The notes under the pieces were generated by a model. The model had not been told where the DNA came from. It saw nothing but the letters and a program-made list of their open reading frames with translations, and did not search any database. DNA of 64,000 nt from Paenibacillus agricola (GTDB lineage Bacteria > Bacillota > Bacilli > Paenibacillales > NBRC-103111): assembly GCF_011440305.1 (NCBI RefSeq), contig NZ_JAAOIW010000014.1, forward strand, positions 62,001-126,000, given 5' to 3'. Made by a program: the position numbers and the translations under genes. Positions within the stretch are counted from its first letter, which is position 1. Each line of letters starts with the position of its first letter. Below, in pieces: positions 26,495 through 36,439 of this stretch.

Positions 26495-27388
26495 ATGCAA
26501 AGAGTGACCCAAGGGATGATGAGCTCCCAATTTCTGCGTAATTTAAACAATAATCTTAAAGGTATGGACAATCTGCAAAATCAACTAGCAACAGGTCGCA
26601 AGCTTAATAAACCTTCCGATGACCCAGTGGGCATCAGCTTCTCCATGCGCTACCGCAGTGAGCTGTCGGCTAATGAGCAATACCAGTCCAATACGAATTC
26701 GGCGACCTCGTGGATGTCGTTCACTGATACCGTAATGAATCAAGCTGGCGAAGTCATTCAGAAGCTTCGTGAAATGGCGGTCAAGGCTTCTAATGGAACG
26801 AATCCGCAAGCTGCGTTAGATACAATGAAAGCCGAATCAGAGCAGCTGTACGAGCAGATTGTTGATATTGGGAATAGCCAATTTAACGGTAAATATGTGT
26901 TTAACGGCGAGTTAACTAATATTAAGCCATTCACGTTGGAAAATGCGGCGACAGAAGTCCCAGATACTGGACTCATTAACTTTGAGATTGGTGCTGGAGT
27001 TCAGATCTCTGTGAACGTCCCTGGGAGCCGGGTGTTCGGTGAAGTAGCCGATGCCGATAACATGTTTAAGATTACACAGGATTTTGTTACGGCGCTGGGA
27101 GCAGGTGATTTCACGGCTATCAACAAAGCGATCGGCGACTTTGATTCGCGTATGAATAAGTTCTTGGATGTACGTGCAGATATTGGTGCCAAGATGAATC
27201 GGATCGAGCTTACAGATGAGCGGCTGAAGGATATCAGCTTAAACGTAGAAAGCCTCCAATCTAGAGTAGAGGATGCAGATATGGCTGCTGTTATTACGAA
27301 TCTGAAGGTTGCGGAAAATATTTATCAGGCCTCGCTATCAACAGGGGCCAAGATTATTCAACCGAGCCTGGTTGATTTCTTGAGTTAA
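26495..27388 (+). CDS. flgL: Hook-associated protein 3 FlgL
   Basis: A 297-residue second junction protein between FlgK and flagellin. The flagellin-like N-terminus MQRVTQGMMSSQFLRNLNNN and LATGRKLNKPSDDPVGISFS and a C-terminus ending LKVAENIYQASLSTGAKIIQ are typical. The central domain is short. GAGGTG lies upstream of ATG 26495. Order flgM-flgN-flgK-flgL-yviE matches B. subtilis. Confidence 0.96.
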   Translation: MQRVTQGMMSSQFLRNLNNNLKGMDNLQNQLATGRKLNKPSDDPVGISFSMRYRSELSANEQYQSNTNSATSWMSFTDTVMNQAGEVIQKLREMAVKASNGTNPQAALDTMKAESEQLYEQIVDIGNSQFNGKYVFNGELTNIKPFTLENAATEVPDTGLINFEIGAGVQISVNVPGSRVFGEVADADNMFKITQDFVTALGAGDFTAINKAIGDFDSRMNKFLDVRADIGAKMNRIELTDERLKDISLNVESLQSRVEDADMAAVITNLKVAENIYQASLSTGAKIIQPSLVDFLS

Positions 27389-27409
27389 TAGCGAAGGAGG
27401 TCTATTGAC

Positions 27410-27979
27410 ATGTTTCCTATTCCCCAGCTTCAATATCGGACAGAGAATGCTAGCTATCGGATTGATTCTGATTTGGGAACTCAGCAGATCAAGCAGCCTC
27501 GTCCCACACAGGAGATTGAACAAGTCGACGCGCAGATGGATATCAAGCAACCCCTAGGGACGATGGAGATCGACCAGTCCAAAGCATGGGACGCTCTAGG
27601 CTTGGGTAAGAACACAGAGGTGATGCTGCGTATTTATTCCGGTGCGCGGGATGTGTGGCTTCAGGGCATAGCCAAGCGGGTCGAGGATGGCAATCGGATG
27701 TGGGCGATCCACAAGGGCGGGAATGCCATTAAGGAGATGGGCCAGGATTTTCGGGTCAGCTTCCCTGAGATGAATTTTGCCGGGGAAGCCTCTTATGACA
27801 ATGTTGATATCCATTACGAAAGAGCCAATCCTGATATTCAGGTGCAAGAGGGCGGAGCCGAGATTACGGCACAAGTGAATGCTCCGGACATTAGCTATGA
27901 GCGGGGCAAATTCGACTTCCAAATGCTGAGCTATGCGAAGGTTGAGTTTACACCACCACAGATTGATACTAAACTGTAG
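27410..27979 (+). CDS. YviE-like flagellar-region protein (DUF6470 family)
   Basis: A 189-residue protein found between flgL and fliW in motile Bacillales (yviE in B. subtilis); function is not known. The N-terminal third is polar and Gln/Ile-rich (TQQIKQPRPTQEIEQVDAQM), followed by an extracellular-type segment with DVWLQGIAKRVEDGNRMWAI and a C-terminal stretch with repeated PDI/YERG. GAAGGAGGTC precedes the ATG. The stop codon lies inside the stem of a terminator, which would separate this unit from fliW-csrA. Confidence 0.85.
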   Translation: MFPIPQLQYRTENASYRIDSDLGTQQIKQPRPTQEIEQVDAQMDIKQPLGTMEIDQSKAWDALGLGKNTEVMLRIYSGARDVWLQGIAKRVEDGNRMWAIHKGGNAIKEMGQDFRVSFPEMNFAGEASYDNVDIHYERANPDIQVQEGGAEITAQVNAPDISYERGKFDFQMLSYAKVEFTPPQIDTKL

Positions 27980-28002
27980 ATGAGAGCATCTACAGTTTTT
28001 TT
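27974..28002 (+). terminator. Terminator overlapping the yviE-like stop codon
   Basis: Perfect 9-bp stem CTGTAGATG / CATCTACAG (27974-27982 with 27987-27995), loop AGAG, seven Ts. It begins before the stop codon TAG at 27977. Confidence 0.9.
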
Positions 28003-28026
28003 ATTTATAGGAGGGAACACATTCCG

Positions 28027-28482
28027 ATGGAAATAAGCACCGTTCGATTTGGCGAGATCGAGATTCAAGATACAGAGGTTATTACTTTTTCACAGGGGTT
28101 GCCCGGCTTCGAGCAGCTGCAGCAGTACGTTATCATTAAACCCAATTTGGAGCTTCCTTTCTCCTTTCTGCAATCCGTAGAAGATGGAGAGGTTGCCTTT
28201 ATCGTTGTAAGTCCATTTGTCTTCTACCCTGCCTATGAGTTTGATATTTCCGAAGATGCCAAGCAGGAGTTGGCCATTAAGGAAGAAACGGACGTTCTGG
28301 TCTGGAACATCGTTTCCATTCGCGACAATTTGGAGGACGCTACGATCAACCTGCTAGCGCCAATCATTGTAAATAATAAAGATCTTCTGGGTAAGCAAAT
28401 CATCCTGCAAGGGACGAATTATACAGTCAAACAGAAGCTAATCTCTGTTCAACAGCCTGTCGTGGAAGGGGGAGAGGTATAA
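28027..28482 (+). CDS. fliW: Flagellar assembly factor FliW
   Basis: A 151-residue protein that binds flagellin and, when free, sequesters CsrA, so flagellin synthesis follows export. The sequence carries the FliW landmarks [36 protein letters not shown] and [12 protein letters not shown]. The stop overlaps the csrA start (TAATG), giving translational coupling. AGGAGGG precedes the ATG. With csrA and flagellin nearby, it completes the CsrA-FliW-Hag circuit known in B. subtilis. Confidence 0.95.
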   Translation: MEISTVRFGEIEIQDTEVITFSQGLPGFEQLQQYVIIKPNLELPFSFLQSVEDGEVAFIVVSPFVFYPAYEFDISEDAKQELAIKEETDVLVWNIVSIRDNLEDATINLLAPIIVNNKDLLGKQIILQGTNYTVKQKLISVQQPVVEGGEV

Positions 28483-28718
28483 TGCTCGTCCTCGCTAGAA
28501 AAAAAGGGGAATCCATCATCATTGGTGACCAGATTGAAGTTGTTGTGCTGGGCGTAGAAGGCGATGTAGTCAAGCTGGGTATCCAGGCTCCCAAGAATGT
28601 GCAAGTGAACCGTAAGGAAATTTATGAGGCCATCAGGCAAAATAACCAGGAGGCCTCTACGCAAATACCTGACATGGAGAAGCTTAATAAGCTGTATGGA
28701 AAGAAGGAGCACTTATAA
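28482..28718 (+). CDS. csrA: Carbon storage regulator CsrA (translational repressor of flagellin)
   Basis: A 78-residue dimeric RNA-binding protein. [20 protein letters not shown] is the canonical N-terminus (RNA-contact residues of the first strand), and [22 protein letters not shown] is the second conserved block. The start overlaps the fliW stop. In B. subtilis CsrA binds two GGA sites in the hag leader and blocks its translation until FliW removes it. The leader of the flagellin at 29893 has a matching hairpin and Shine-Dalgarno. Confidence 0.96.
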   Translation: MLVLARKKGESIIIGDQIEVVVLGVEGDVVKLGIQAPKNVQVNRKEIYEAIRQNNQEASTQIPDMEKLNKLYGKKEHL

Positions 28719-28831
28719 TACTGACCAAGCAATCGAACAGTACGAGAGAGAATGTTGCGGTTGTCAGAGATAGCATATATGTTTATTAATTTACTGCGTA
28801 AAAAGGAGGATATTGTCTAATTAAGGGAGAA

Positions 28832-29632
28832 ATGATTATACTGACAAATATAATGGAGAAGGTGCATTTTACCATGGGTGAGTATTTAAATGAAAATGCT
28901 TCAAAAAATGAACTGAGTTTAGTACAAAGACTGTATCAATTATCTGAAACCGATGGAAAGAGGTTATTAGGCGAAGAGAAAGCGATCTTTCCTTCTGTTT
29001 TTATGAGGAGACAGGAGCTAAGTTACATACTTGCTAATTATGAAATATTTAAGCAAATTCAAGATGTAAAAGGAAGTATATTTTACTTTGGCGTCTATTA
29101 TGGCGAAGGTTTTATGACTTATGCGAACCTTTGTGCAGCCTTAGAGCCATTTAACCATAGTAGACAAATTATCGGATTCGATACCTTCGATGGATATCCT
29201 GAGGTAACAGCAAACGATGTTAACCCACAACTTGAATATCGAACTATGCATGCAGGAGGATGGGCAAGTAATTTCTATGATGTACTGAATGAGCTTATAG
29301 AAATTTACGACAGCAATCGCCCTATATCACAGCTTACAAAAGCTAAACTAGTAAAAGGCGATGTCAATGTCACATTACCAGATTATATAGAAAAAAATCC
29401 TCATTCTGTTGCAAGCTTAGTTGTATTAACGATGAATCTATATGAACCTACAAAAAATGCTCTATCCTTATTATGGCCAAGAATGCCAAAAGGTGGGATC
29501 GTTGTCATGCATAGTATAGATCAACATATTACGCCTGGCATAACAGCAGCATTACTAGACACTATTGGAATAAACCATGAAATCAAGATTTTTCCATATG
29601 CTCCCAATCTGGCTTATATAATAAAACGTTAA
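28832..29632 (+). CDS. TylF-like (macrocin O-methyltransferase-type) SAM-dependent methyltransferase, tentative
   Basis: A ~252-266-residue protein between csrA and flagellin. FGVYYGEGFMTYANL looks like a modified SAM-binding motif I, followed by IIGFDTFDGYPEV (acidic loop) and KGGIVVMHSIDQH near the C-terminus, the layout of TylF/MycF sugar O-methyltransferases. Motif I lacks the usual GxGxG, so activity needs testing. Start choice is uncertain: ATG 28832 has AAGGGAGA very close, while ATG 28874 has GAGAAGG at good spacing. The neighbouring glycosylation island suggests it methylates the flagellin glycan. B. subtilis has no gene at this place. Confidence 0.6.
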   Translation: MIILTNIMEKVHFTMGEYLNENASKNELSLVQRLYQLSETDGKRLLGEEKAIFPSVFMRRQELSYILANYEIFKQIQDVKGSIFYFGVYYGEGFMTYANLCAALEPFNHSRQIIGFDTFDGYPEVTANDVNPQLEYRTMHAGGWASNFYDVLNELIEIYDSNRPISQLTKAKLVKGDVNVTLPDYIEKNPHSVASLVVLTMNLYEPTKNALSLLWPRMPKGGIVVMHSIDQHITPGITAALLDTIGINHEIKIFPYAPNLAYIIKR

Positions 29633-29848
29633 GCAAGGGTCTACAGTTATTCTCAGTTATTGCTTAATTAGTTGGAGAACATACGAATGTCCCGAATTCA
29701 GGTCTGAGAAGGATCAAGTAATGTAAAAAAAGATATGACTAAAAAAAGTTGGAATTGCTATTCACATTTGGACTTCAATGTTCGATATAGTCTATAGGCA
29801 CTATTCGTACAGGAACGGCCGACCTATCCGAGTAGTATGTCAGAACAC

Positions 29849-29883
29849 CCCACATGGAAGTGGGTAAACCCATTCAAGGAGTG
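29849..29883 (+). promoter_or_regulatory. Predicted CsrA-binding hairpin and Shine-Dalgarno in the flagellin leader
   Basis: CCCAC (29849-29853) pairs with GTGGG (29860-29864), leaving loop ATGGAA that shows GGA; the overall ACATGGA matches the CsrA consensus ACANGGA. A second GGA lies in the ribosome site CAAGGAGTG (29875-29883), ten bases before ATG 29893. Two sites, one over the Shine-Dalgarno, is the arrangement known for hag repression by CsrA. Confidence 0.65.
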
Positions 29884-29892
29884 AAACACACA

Positions 29893-32712
29893 ATGAGAAT
29901 TAATCACAACTTAGCAGCAATGAACACGCACCGTCAATTAACGAACAACACAGCGGGCACTAACAAATCTTTGGAGAAATTGTCCTCAGGTTACCGTATC
30001 AACCGTGCAGGCGATGATGCTGCCGGCTTAGCAATTTCCGAAAAAATGCGTGGCCAAATCCGTGGTTTGGATCAAGCTTCCCGTAATGCACAAGATGCAA
30101 TTTCCCTAGTTCAAACAGCTGAAGGTGCAATGAGCACAACTCATAACATCTTGCAACGTATGCGTGAGCTTTCCGTACAATCGGCGAATGATACTTCGAC
30201 TGATACTGACCGTGCACAACTTCAAAAAGAAGTTGAACAGTTGAAATCCGAAGTTGACCGTATTGCTTTTACAACTGAGTTCAATACCAAGAAATTATTG
30301 AACGGTAGCTTGACCGGAACTAAAGCATTGCAAGGTACTGTTGCAAATTCAGCTAAGGTTGATGTAGCTGATTTGGCTGCTAGTGCGGGGACTGCAATTG
30401 CAGGTGCTTCTATCTCTGAGCGTGGATCCGTGCAAACAGTTACAGGTAAAGGCTACTCCGAAACAGCTTTTAATGCGTTGGATGAGCGTACTGTTATAAC
30501 AGATGCTAATAATGGGTTTGCTTTTACAACTGCGAGTGGTGCTCTCATGAGCGGATCTATCGCAAATAGTACAGGAGCAGGATACACTCGTGCCGAATTT
30601 GCAAAAGCCGTAGAAGCTACTATTAATGCTGCTCTTACAGGAGCAAATATTAATACGGAGAGTAACAGCATTAAAGTGTCCATCTCAAACGACAATAAAA
30701 TGGTGTTCACTACAACAGAGGCTGGCAAGGATGCTTCACTACAAATTAATGCAACCACTTCTGGATCAGGTAGTGCACTAGCTGCTATTGGTTTCAGAGG
30801 TTACCAGAATAAGATTGAAGGAACGCTTGATATTAGTGCTGGTTATACTGTTGGTACTTCAACTACTTCAGGGGAATTCGCTGTTACAGTTGGAGATGTT
30901 ACTTCAACTATTACATTAGCTAGTGGTATTGCTTATACAAAAGATCAGTTGAAAACAGAAATTCAATCACAATTAGATGCCGATTTGGGTGCTGGAGCAG
31001 TAACTGTTTCAGATAATAATGGGAAAATTGTATTCACAAGCAATATTAAGGCAAGCAATTTTACAGTTTCCGGTACTGCTGCTGGTGTTGGTCACTCTGC
31101 ATTACTAGGGATAGCTACCGGGACGTCGGGTGGGGTTATCAACTCAGGCAGTATCGTAGTTAGTTCGGGTACAAACACTGTGAATGGCTATAGCACAGGG
31201 ATCAATATTGCAGAGGGCGTCAATGACTCCTTCAAGCTTTCGGTAGATGGTGGCACAGCAACGTCATTGACGCTTTCTACTAAGCTTTATGCTACTAAAG
31301 CAGATTTGGTTAACGAAATTAATAATCAAATCGGAAGCAATACAGAACTGACAGGCAAGGTACAGGCAAGTCTAAGTGCAGATAATAAGATTACATTTAC
31401 ATCAATCGCAACAGGGTCTGCTTCATCTGTAACGGTTTCTGATCCAGATGCCGCTGGGCAAACTGCTCTAGGTGCGATCGGTTACGGACCTTCGGCTGGT
31501 AACATTAAAGGCTCATTGGATCTTGTCAATGGATTTAAGTTTAGTGGTACAACAGATACTGCTGACTACTACAAGTTAACAGTTACATTAGGAGATAAAA
31601 CAAGAACCATTAATTTGTTGGATCAGCCTAATATTAAGCTCAATACTGCTATTGCCAGTGGTAATACTACAAAAGATGCCATTGTTAAAGGTTTACAAGC
31701 TGCATTAGATGCTGAATTTGGTAAGGATGCAATTAATGTAAGTACGGTAATCTCTGGTGTTGGGGAATCATTGCAATTGACAACGAATACTGCTGCATCT
31801 AAATTTATTGTTGCAGGCGTTGTTGCTTCTGGTTCAGGAGCAGCAAATCTATTTAGTACTGATAAAACAGCTACAGCTACAGTAGGAACAACTCCAACTA
31901 ATATAACAACAACAGGAACTGATGCAGTGGATAACACACTTGCAACCAACTCCTTGTTGAAAGATTTGACGGATTCTGACAACAACAAGCTTGGTTTAAG
32001 TGCCGGCAATGTTATTAGTATTGCAGGAACTCAAGATGGTAAAGAGTTTAAAGCGAGTTTATCCGTAACAGATACCTCTACTGCTGGCGATTTGCTTGGA
32101 GCTATCCGTTCAATTGATGCATTTGCTGGAGCATCGGTTGCTCTTGATATTGCTAAAGGAACAATCAATATCGTTGGTAAAAACGGCGAGAAATACGATA
32201 TTAGCAATCTTAAATTCTCCGCACAGAAGTCTGCGGTTGATACTACGGCTGTGGGTAACTTCAACCGGACATTTGGTGACTTTAAAGTCACTCAAAATGC
32301 ACAAGATGCAGCAAGCGACGCTTCCTTGTCGATGCAAATTGGTGCTAACCAAGGTCAAACAGTAGCTCTTGATATCAATAACGTCAGCGCTTCTTCCTTG
32401 AAGATCGCTAATGTTGATGTAAGTACTAAAGAGGGAGCACAATCCGCGATCAGCGTAGTTAACAATGCGCTTGAATCCGTTTCTGCAGAACGCTCTAAAC
32501 TTGGTGCTATTCAGAACCGACTGGAATACACCATCAATAACTTGGGAACTTCCTCGGAAAACTTGACTGCTTCAGAATCCCGTATTCGCGATGTAGATAT
32601 GGCGAAAGAAATGATGGAGTTCACCAAGAACAACATCCTTTCCCAAGCTGCACAAGCGATGCTGGCTCAAGCAAACCAACAACCACAAGGCGTGCTACAA
32701 CTTCTGAGATAA
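29893..32712 (+). CDS. hag: Flagellin (major filament protein candidate), 939 residues
   Basis: The filament subunit. The N-terminal D0/D1 block [39 protein letters not shown] and the C-terminal block [20 protein letters not shown] ... [16 protein letters not shown] are fully canonical. Between them lies a ~640-residue variable surface region, far longer than the 275-residue B. subtilis protein, Thr/Ser/Ala-rich and suited to O-glycosylation. ATG 29893 (AAGGAG 11 bases before) is chosen; a longer in-frame ATG at 29854 sits in the CsrA hairpin loop. The conserved ends use codons typical of highly expressed genes, suggesting this is the main flagellin. Confidence 0.95.
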   Translation: MRINHNLAAMNTHRQLTNNTAGTNKSLEKLSSGYRINRAGDDAAGLAISEKMRGQIRGLDQASRNAQDAISLVQTAEGAMSTTHNILQRMRELSVQSANDTSTDTDRAQLQKEVEQLKSEVDRIAFTTEFNTKKLLNGSLTGTKALQGTVANSAKVDVADLAASAGTAIAGASISERGSVQTVTGKGYSETAFNALDERTVITDANNGFAFTTASGALMSGSIANSTGAGYTRAEFAKAVEATINAALTGANINTESNSIKVSISNDNKMVFTTTEAGKDASLQINATTSGSGSALAAIGFRGYQNKIEGTLDISAGYTVGTSTTSGEFAVTVGDVTSTITLASGIAYTKDQLKTEIQSQLDADLGAGAVTVSDNNGKIVFTSNIKASNFTVSGTAAGVGHSALLGIATGTSGGVINSGSIVVSSGTNTVNGYSTGINIAEGVNDSFKLSVDGGTATSLTLSTKLYATKADLVNEINNQIGSNTELTGKVQASLSADNKITFTSIATGSASSVTVSDPDAAGQTALGAIGYGPSAGNIKGSLDLVNGFKFSGTTDTADYYKLTVTLGDKTRTINLLDQPNIKLNTAIASGNTTKDAIVKGLQAALDAEFGKDAINVSTVISGVGESLQLTTNTAASKFIVAGVVASGSGAANLFSTDKTATATVGTTPTNITTTGTDAVDNTLATNSLLKDLTDSDNNKLGLSAGNVISIAGTQDGKEFKASLSVTDTSTAGDLLGAIRSIDAFAGASVALDIAKGTINIVGKNGEKYDISNLKFSAQKSAVDTTAVGNFNRTFGDFKVTQNAQDAASDASLSMQIGANQGQTVALDINNVSASSLKIANVDVSTKEGAQSAISVVNNALESVSAERSKLGAIQNRLEYTINNLGTSSENLTASESRIRDVDMAKEMMEFTKNNILSQAAQAMLAQANQQPQGVLQLLR

Positions 32713-32729
32713 TTATCTTTCACACCAGA

Positions 32730-32764
32730 GAAAAGACTCTAGAATTTCTAGAGTCTTTTCTTCT
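32730..32764 (+). terminator. Terminator between the two flagellin genes
   Basis: Near-perfect inverted repeat GAAAAGACTCTAGAA / TTCTAGAGTCTTTTC (32730-32760) followed by TTCT. It would end most transcripts from the first flagellin. Confidence 0.8.
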
Positions 32765-32823
32765 ATAACCCATTCAGGTAAATTGTACCCCGAGAGGTTA
32801 CGTGAAGGAAGGAGGAGTGTTGC

Positions 32824-35643
32824 ATGAGAATCAATCACAATATGTCGTCTATTAATACTCATCGAATTCTTACGGATAATAGCGCATTGATGCAAAAATC
32901 AACGGAGAAATTATCCTCAGGGCTACGCATTAACCGGGCTGGTGATGATGCGGCAGGCTTGGCCATATCGGAAAAAATGCGTGGGCAAATTCGCGGCTTA
33001 GATCAAGCATCACGCAATGCACAGACTGGGATATCGCTTATCCAAACAACTGAAGCAGCACTGAGCACAACTCACAATATTTTACAACGTATGAGGGAGC
33101 TTGCCGTGCAGGCCTCTTCAGATTCGTACACCAATTCAGACCGTTCACAGATACAAAAAGAAGTAGATCAGCTCAAATCGGAGATTGATCGTGTAGCGTA
33201 TACATCAGAATTTAATACCAAGAAGTTATTAGATGGCAGTTTGACGGCAGCTAAGAGTTTGCAAGGCACCAAGGTTGTCTCAACTGTCATTGATACGGTC
33301 GATTTCCTGGGAACTGCGGGCAAGACAATAGGTGGCAGTAGTATTACGGAAAGAGGTTCCGTACAGACAGTCACTGGGCATGGATATTCGGAAACTGGAT
33401 TCAATGAGCTGGATGAGAAGATCAGAATCATAACGGGTATTAATGACCATTTCACCTTTAATATCAATGGGGCAACTAATATATCGGGGGCTTTTATTGA
33501 AGCAAGTGCTGGAGATGGATACACACAATCACAATTTGCTTTCGCCGTTGAGCAGGCAATTAATGCTGCATTAAAACTATCGGGACTGCTTGTTGAGAAA
33601 AACCAAGTGCAGGTCTCTATTGTTGATAACAAGCTTGTTGTCACCACGAAGGAAGCTGGAGACAAAACCACGTTCTCTATGGGTTCAGGCACGTTGGATC
33701 GATCGGCATTATCTGAGATGGGTTTCCGAGGTTACCAGGATAAGATTGCAGGTACTTTGGATATGAGTGCAGGTATCCAGATAACGACAGGTACGACTTC
33801 GGGACAGTTTAGTGTAAATATAGGCAGTGGCAGTGCAACGATTACGCTTGCGGATAACACCAGCTATACTTTGCATACACTGCAAACGGAGATACAGAAT
33901 CAGCTTGATACTTCTTTCGGTACTGGTGTTATTATGGTAGACAACGAGGGTGGAAAACTGGGCCTGACGGCGATGGTGAAAAGTAGTGTATTCAATGTTT
34001 CTACATCAGCAGGCTTGTCTAACCTATTCGGTTTATCCGCGAACACATCAGGAGGTATCATTCAATCTGGGTCTGTGGTCAGTGCAGTGGGAACTAATAG
34101 CTTCATGGGTTATTCGGAAGGCATATTCATTGGATCAGGGATTAATGACCAATTAGCCTTGTCTGTTGATGGAGGTGAAATCCGAACGCTGACACTATCG
34201 TCCAAGCTGTATACAACAAAGAAGGATCTTGTTAACGAAATTAACAATCAACTCGGAAGTGATGCTTCGCTAGTAGGTAAAGTTCAAGCGAGGCTAACTG
34301 ACGAGAACAAAATTGAGTTTGAGTCTGCATCAACAGGGACTTCTTCAGCAGTTGTTATTCTCAATCCTGCCGCATCAGATCAAAGTGCATTAGGTGCGAT
34401 CGGTTACGGGGTTATTGCCGGAAATATTTCGGGTACTAATAATATTGGAGCCGGAGTAGATCTAAGTGGTGTTGCAAATAACCTTGACCAATATAAGCTA
34501 AATGTAATTCTTGGCAATAAATCGGCTACCATCAATCTGTTAGATCAGCCGAATATTGAACGGGCTACGTCATTGGGATCCGGATTAACTACACGAGATG
34601 CCATTGTGAAGGGGCTGCAAGCGGAACTGGATAGCGCTTTTGGTAGTGGAGCCATACATGTATCAACACAGGTCAGCGGCAATGGTGAAACATTGAGGTT
34701 AACCACGATAACAGCAGCGGCGAAGTTCTCTGTTAGCTCCCTTGGAGGTGCATCAGGTGCTAGTACTTTGTTTGATGCGTCTCTCGCAGCAGGATCGAAA
34801 ATTGAAGCGGCTGTAGGTACTACGCCAACCAATATTCGAATAACGGGTACAGATGCGGTGGATCAGAATCTTGCAACCAATACTAAGCTTATGGAATTAA
34901 CAGACCATAACCATAATAATCTTGCTTTGGATGTGGGCAATGTAATTACCTTTGCGGGTACGCAAGGTGGCAAAGGCTTTAGCTCAACTCTTGTTGTCCG
35001 CTCTGATTCGACTGTAGGGGATCTACTAGCACTTATGAGATCAGCAGAGGCATTTCAAGGTGCATCTGTAGGGTTGGATCTTAGTAAGGGTACGATCAGC
35101 ATCGATGGTAAAAAAGGTGCCCAACACGATCTGAGTAATCTTAAGCTATCGGCAACCCGATCAGCAACCGATGCCACGCCTGTGGGAGAATTTAATAGAC
35201 CCTTTGGAGGCTTTGATGTTATTCAGCAAGCACAGGATGCTGCAAGGGATTCATCATTGTTAATTCAGGTGGGTGCCAACCAAGGTATAGTCGATTCTGT
35301 TGATGTGAGCAGTGCTGACACTACATCGTTGCGCTTAACGAATATCGATGTTAGCACGTCCTCACAAGCGCGATGGGCGATAGCAGTAATAGACAATGCA
35401 GTAGAACGAATATCTGATGAACGTGCGAAACTAGGGGCTATCCAGAATAGGCTGGAGAATTCAGTTACTAATCTTAGCATCTTTTCAGAAAATTTGACTG
35501 CTTCGGAGTCCCGTATTCGTGATATCGATATGGCTAAGGAAACGATGTCATATACCAAAAACAATATTCTTACTAAAGCCTCTCAGGCTATGCTATCTCA
35601 AGCTAATCAGCAGCCTCAACAGGTACTTATGTTATTGCGTTAA
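32824..35643 (+). CDS. Second flagellin, 939 residues
   Basis: A tandem paralogue of the preceding flagellin with exactly the same length (2820 bases). Canonical ends: [40 protein letters not shown] and [20 protein letters not shown] ... LSQANQQPQQVLMLLR. The central region is clearly homologous along its whole length (shared blocks such as [29 protein letters not shown]) but has diverged at many positions. Codon use looks less biased than in the first gene, hinting at lower expression. The ribosome site GGAAGGAGGAG has three GGA triplets, so CsrA may also act here, although no loop hairpin is evident. Confidence 0.95.
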   Translation: MRINHNMSSINTHRILTDNSALMQKSTEKLSSGLRINRAGDDAAGLAISEKMRGQIRGLDQASRNAQTGISLIQTTEAALSTTHNILQRMRELAVQASSDSYTNSDRSQIQKEVDQLKSEIDRVAYTSEFNTKKLLDGSLTAAKSLQGTKVVSTVIDTVDFLGTAGKTIGGSSITERGSVQTVTGHGYSETGFNELDEKIRIITGINDHFTFNINGATNISGAFIEASAGDGYTQSQFAFAVEQAINAALKLSGLLVEKNQVQVSIVDNKLVVTTKEAGDKTTFSMGSGTLDRSALSEMGFRGYQDKIAGTLDMSAGIQITTGTTSGQFSVNIGSGSATITLADNTSYTLHTLQTEIQNQLDTSFGTGVIMVDNEGGKLGLTAMVKSSVFNVSTSAGLSNLFGLSANTSGGIIQSGSVVSAVGTNSFMGYSEGIFIGSGINDQLALSVDGGEIRTLTLSSKLYTTKKDLVNEINNQLGSDASLVGKVQARLTDENKIEFESASTGTSSAVVILNPAASDQSALGAIGYGVIAGNISGTNNIGAGVDLSGVANNLDQYKLNVILGNKSATINLLDQPNIERATSLGSGLTTRDAIVKGLQAELDSAFGSGAIHVSTQVSGNGETLRLTTITAAAKFSVSSLGGASGASTLFDASLAAGSKIEAAVGTTPTNIRITGTDAVDQNLATNTKLMELTDHNHNNLALDVGNVITFAGTQGGKGFSSTLVVRSDSTVGDLLALMRSAEAFQGASVGLDLSKGTISIDGKKGAQHDLSNLKLSATRSATDATPVGEFNRPFGGFDVIQQAQDAARDSSLLIQVGANQGIVDSVDVSSADTTSLRLTNIDVSTSSQARWAIAVIDNAVERISDERAKLGAIQNRLENSVTNLSIFSENLTASESRIRDIDMAKETMSYTKNNILTKASQAMLSQANQQPQQVLMLLR

Positions 35644-35652
35644 ATTCAAAGT

Positions 35653-35694
35653 AAACAGACTCCCGCTGGAAATTCAGTGAGAGTCTGTTTTTTT
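35653..35694 (+). terminator. Terminator after the second flagellin
   Basis: Outer stem AAACAGACTC / GAGTCTGTTT with an imperfect inner stem (CGCTG / CAGTG) and loop GAAATT, followed by a run of Ts. Confidence 0.85.
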
Positions 35695-35839
35695 GGAAAA
35701 TAACGGATACAAGAATGTGCTTAACTGTTTATATGATCGAAAGAAGTCGAATTAACACCCAATTACTATAATGGATGACTGTTGTTTGTCCGATATAAAG
35801 TATATAATTCAACTCATACAATACTATCGGGGGACAAAT

Positions 35840-36439
35840 ATGGAAATAAAAGTGTTCGATCAAACCTTAACTATACAAGAAGATTCCGATCCTAAAGAAC
35901 AAATTATTCAAGCTATTAATCAAGAGATCAATAATAACAACCAATTAGTGTTCAGTTACCTGATTGTTGATGGTACCGAACAATTTGTAGATAATTTTCA
36001 GTTATTATCTCTTGATCCTGAAGCGAAACTTATAGAAATTGTATTTGGTGATAAGACAAGCATAATTAAAGAGCTGACAGAAAGTGCAAATGAGTATATT
36101 ACCAATGCACTTCCAGTGGTTGAGGAGTTGGCTAATGATTTTTACAAGTCACCCCAAGCAGAGAGTTGGAATGAATTAAACAAACTGTTTGATGCTATGG
36201 ATTGGCTGAATATCATGCTTACTAATTTTAGCGAGCTTGGTCTCAGCCACGGGGATGAAATTAATGGGAACAGGAATCAATTGTTTAACCAAATAGAAGA
36301 AATTCATAAAGCCATGTCCAACAAAGACTATTCATTGATTGGGGATCTTTTGAAATACGAGGTTACGGAACTATTTGGGAATATCCAGACCGTGTCTAAT
36401 AAAATAGGCGAAGGGGTAACCATCAATGATAAAAATTGA
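35840..36439 (+). CDS. Unrecognised 199-residue protein preceding the Maf glycosyltransferase
   Basis: I do not recognise this family. The N-terminal ~75 residues look beta-rich (MEIKVFDQTLTIQEDSD, NQLVFSYLIVDGTEQFVDN, KLIEIVFGDKT) and the remainder helical and acidic (ELTESANEYITNALPVVEELAND, ELNKLFDAMDWLNIMLTNF). No signal peptide or membrane segment is seen. ATG 35840 is chosen because GGGGGA lies seven bases upstream; a longer frame opens at 35771 without such a site. It overlaps the Maf gene by 14 bases, so the two proteins are made together, and it may be a partner or chaperone for flagellin glycosylation. Confidence 0.65.
   Translation: MEIKVFDQTLTIQEDSDPKEQIIQAINQEINNNNQLVFSYLIVDGTEQFVDNFQLLSLDPEAKLIEIVFGDKTSIIKELTESANEYITNALPVVEELANDFYKSPQAESWNELNKLFDAMDWLNIMLTNFSELGLSHGDEINGNRNQLFNQIEEIHKAMSNKDYSLIGDLLKYEVTELFGNIQTVSNKIGEGVTINDKN

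Noticed and set aside
29761-29788. SigD promoter for the major flagellin (TTCA-N16-TTCGATAT)
   Set aside because: The -10 is fair but the -35 is poor; not supported enough to list.
31500-32100. Transposon-like or CRISPR-like repeats in the flagellin genes
   Set aside because: Similarity between the two loci is explained by paralogous coding sequence; no inverted ends, spacers or transposase.
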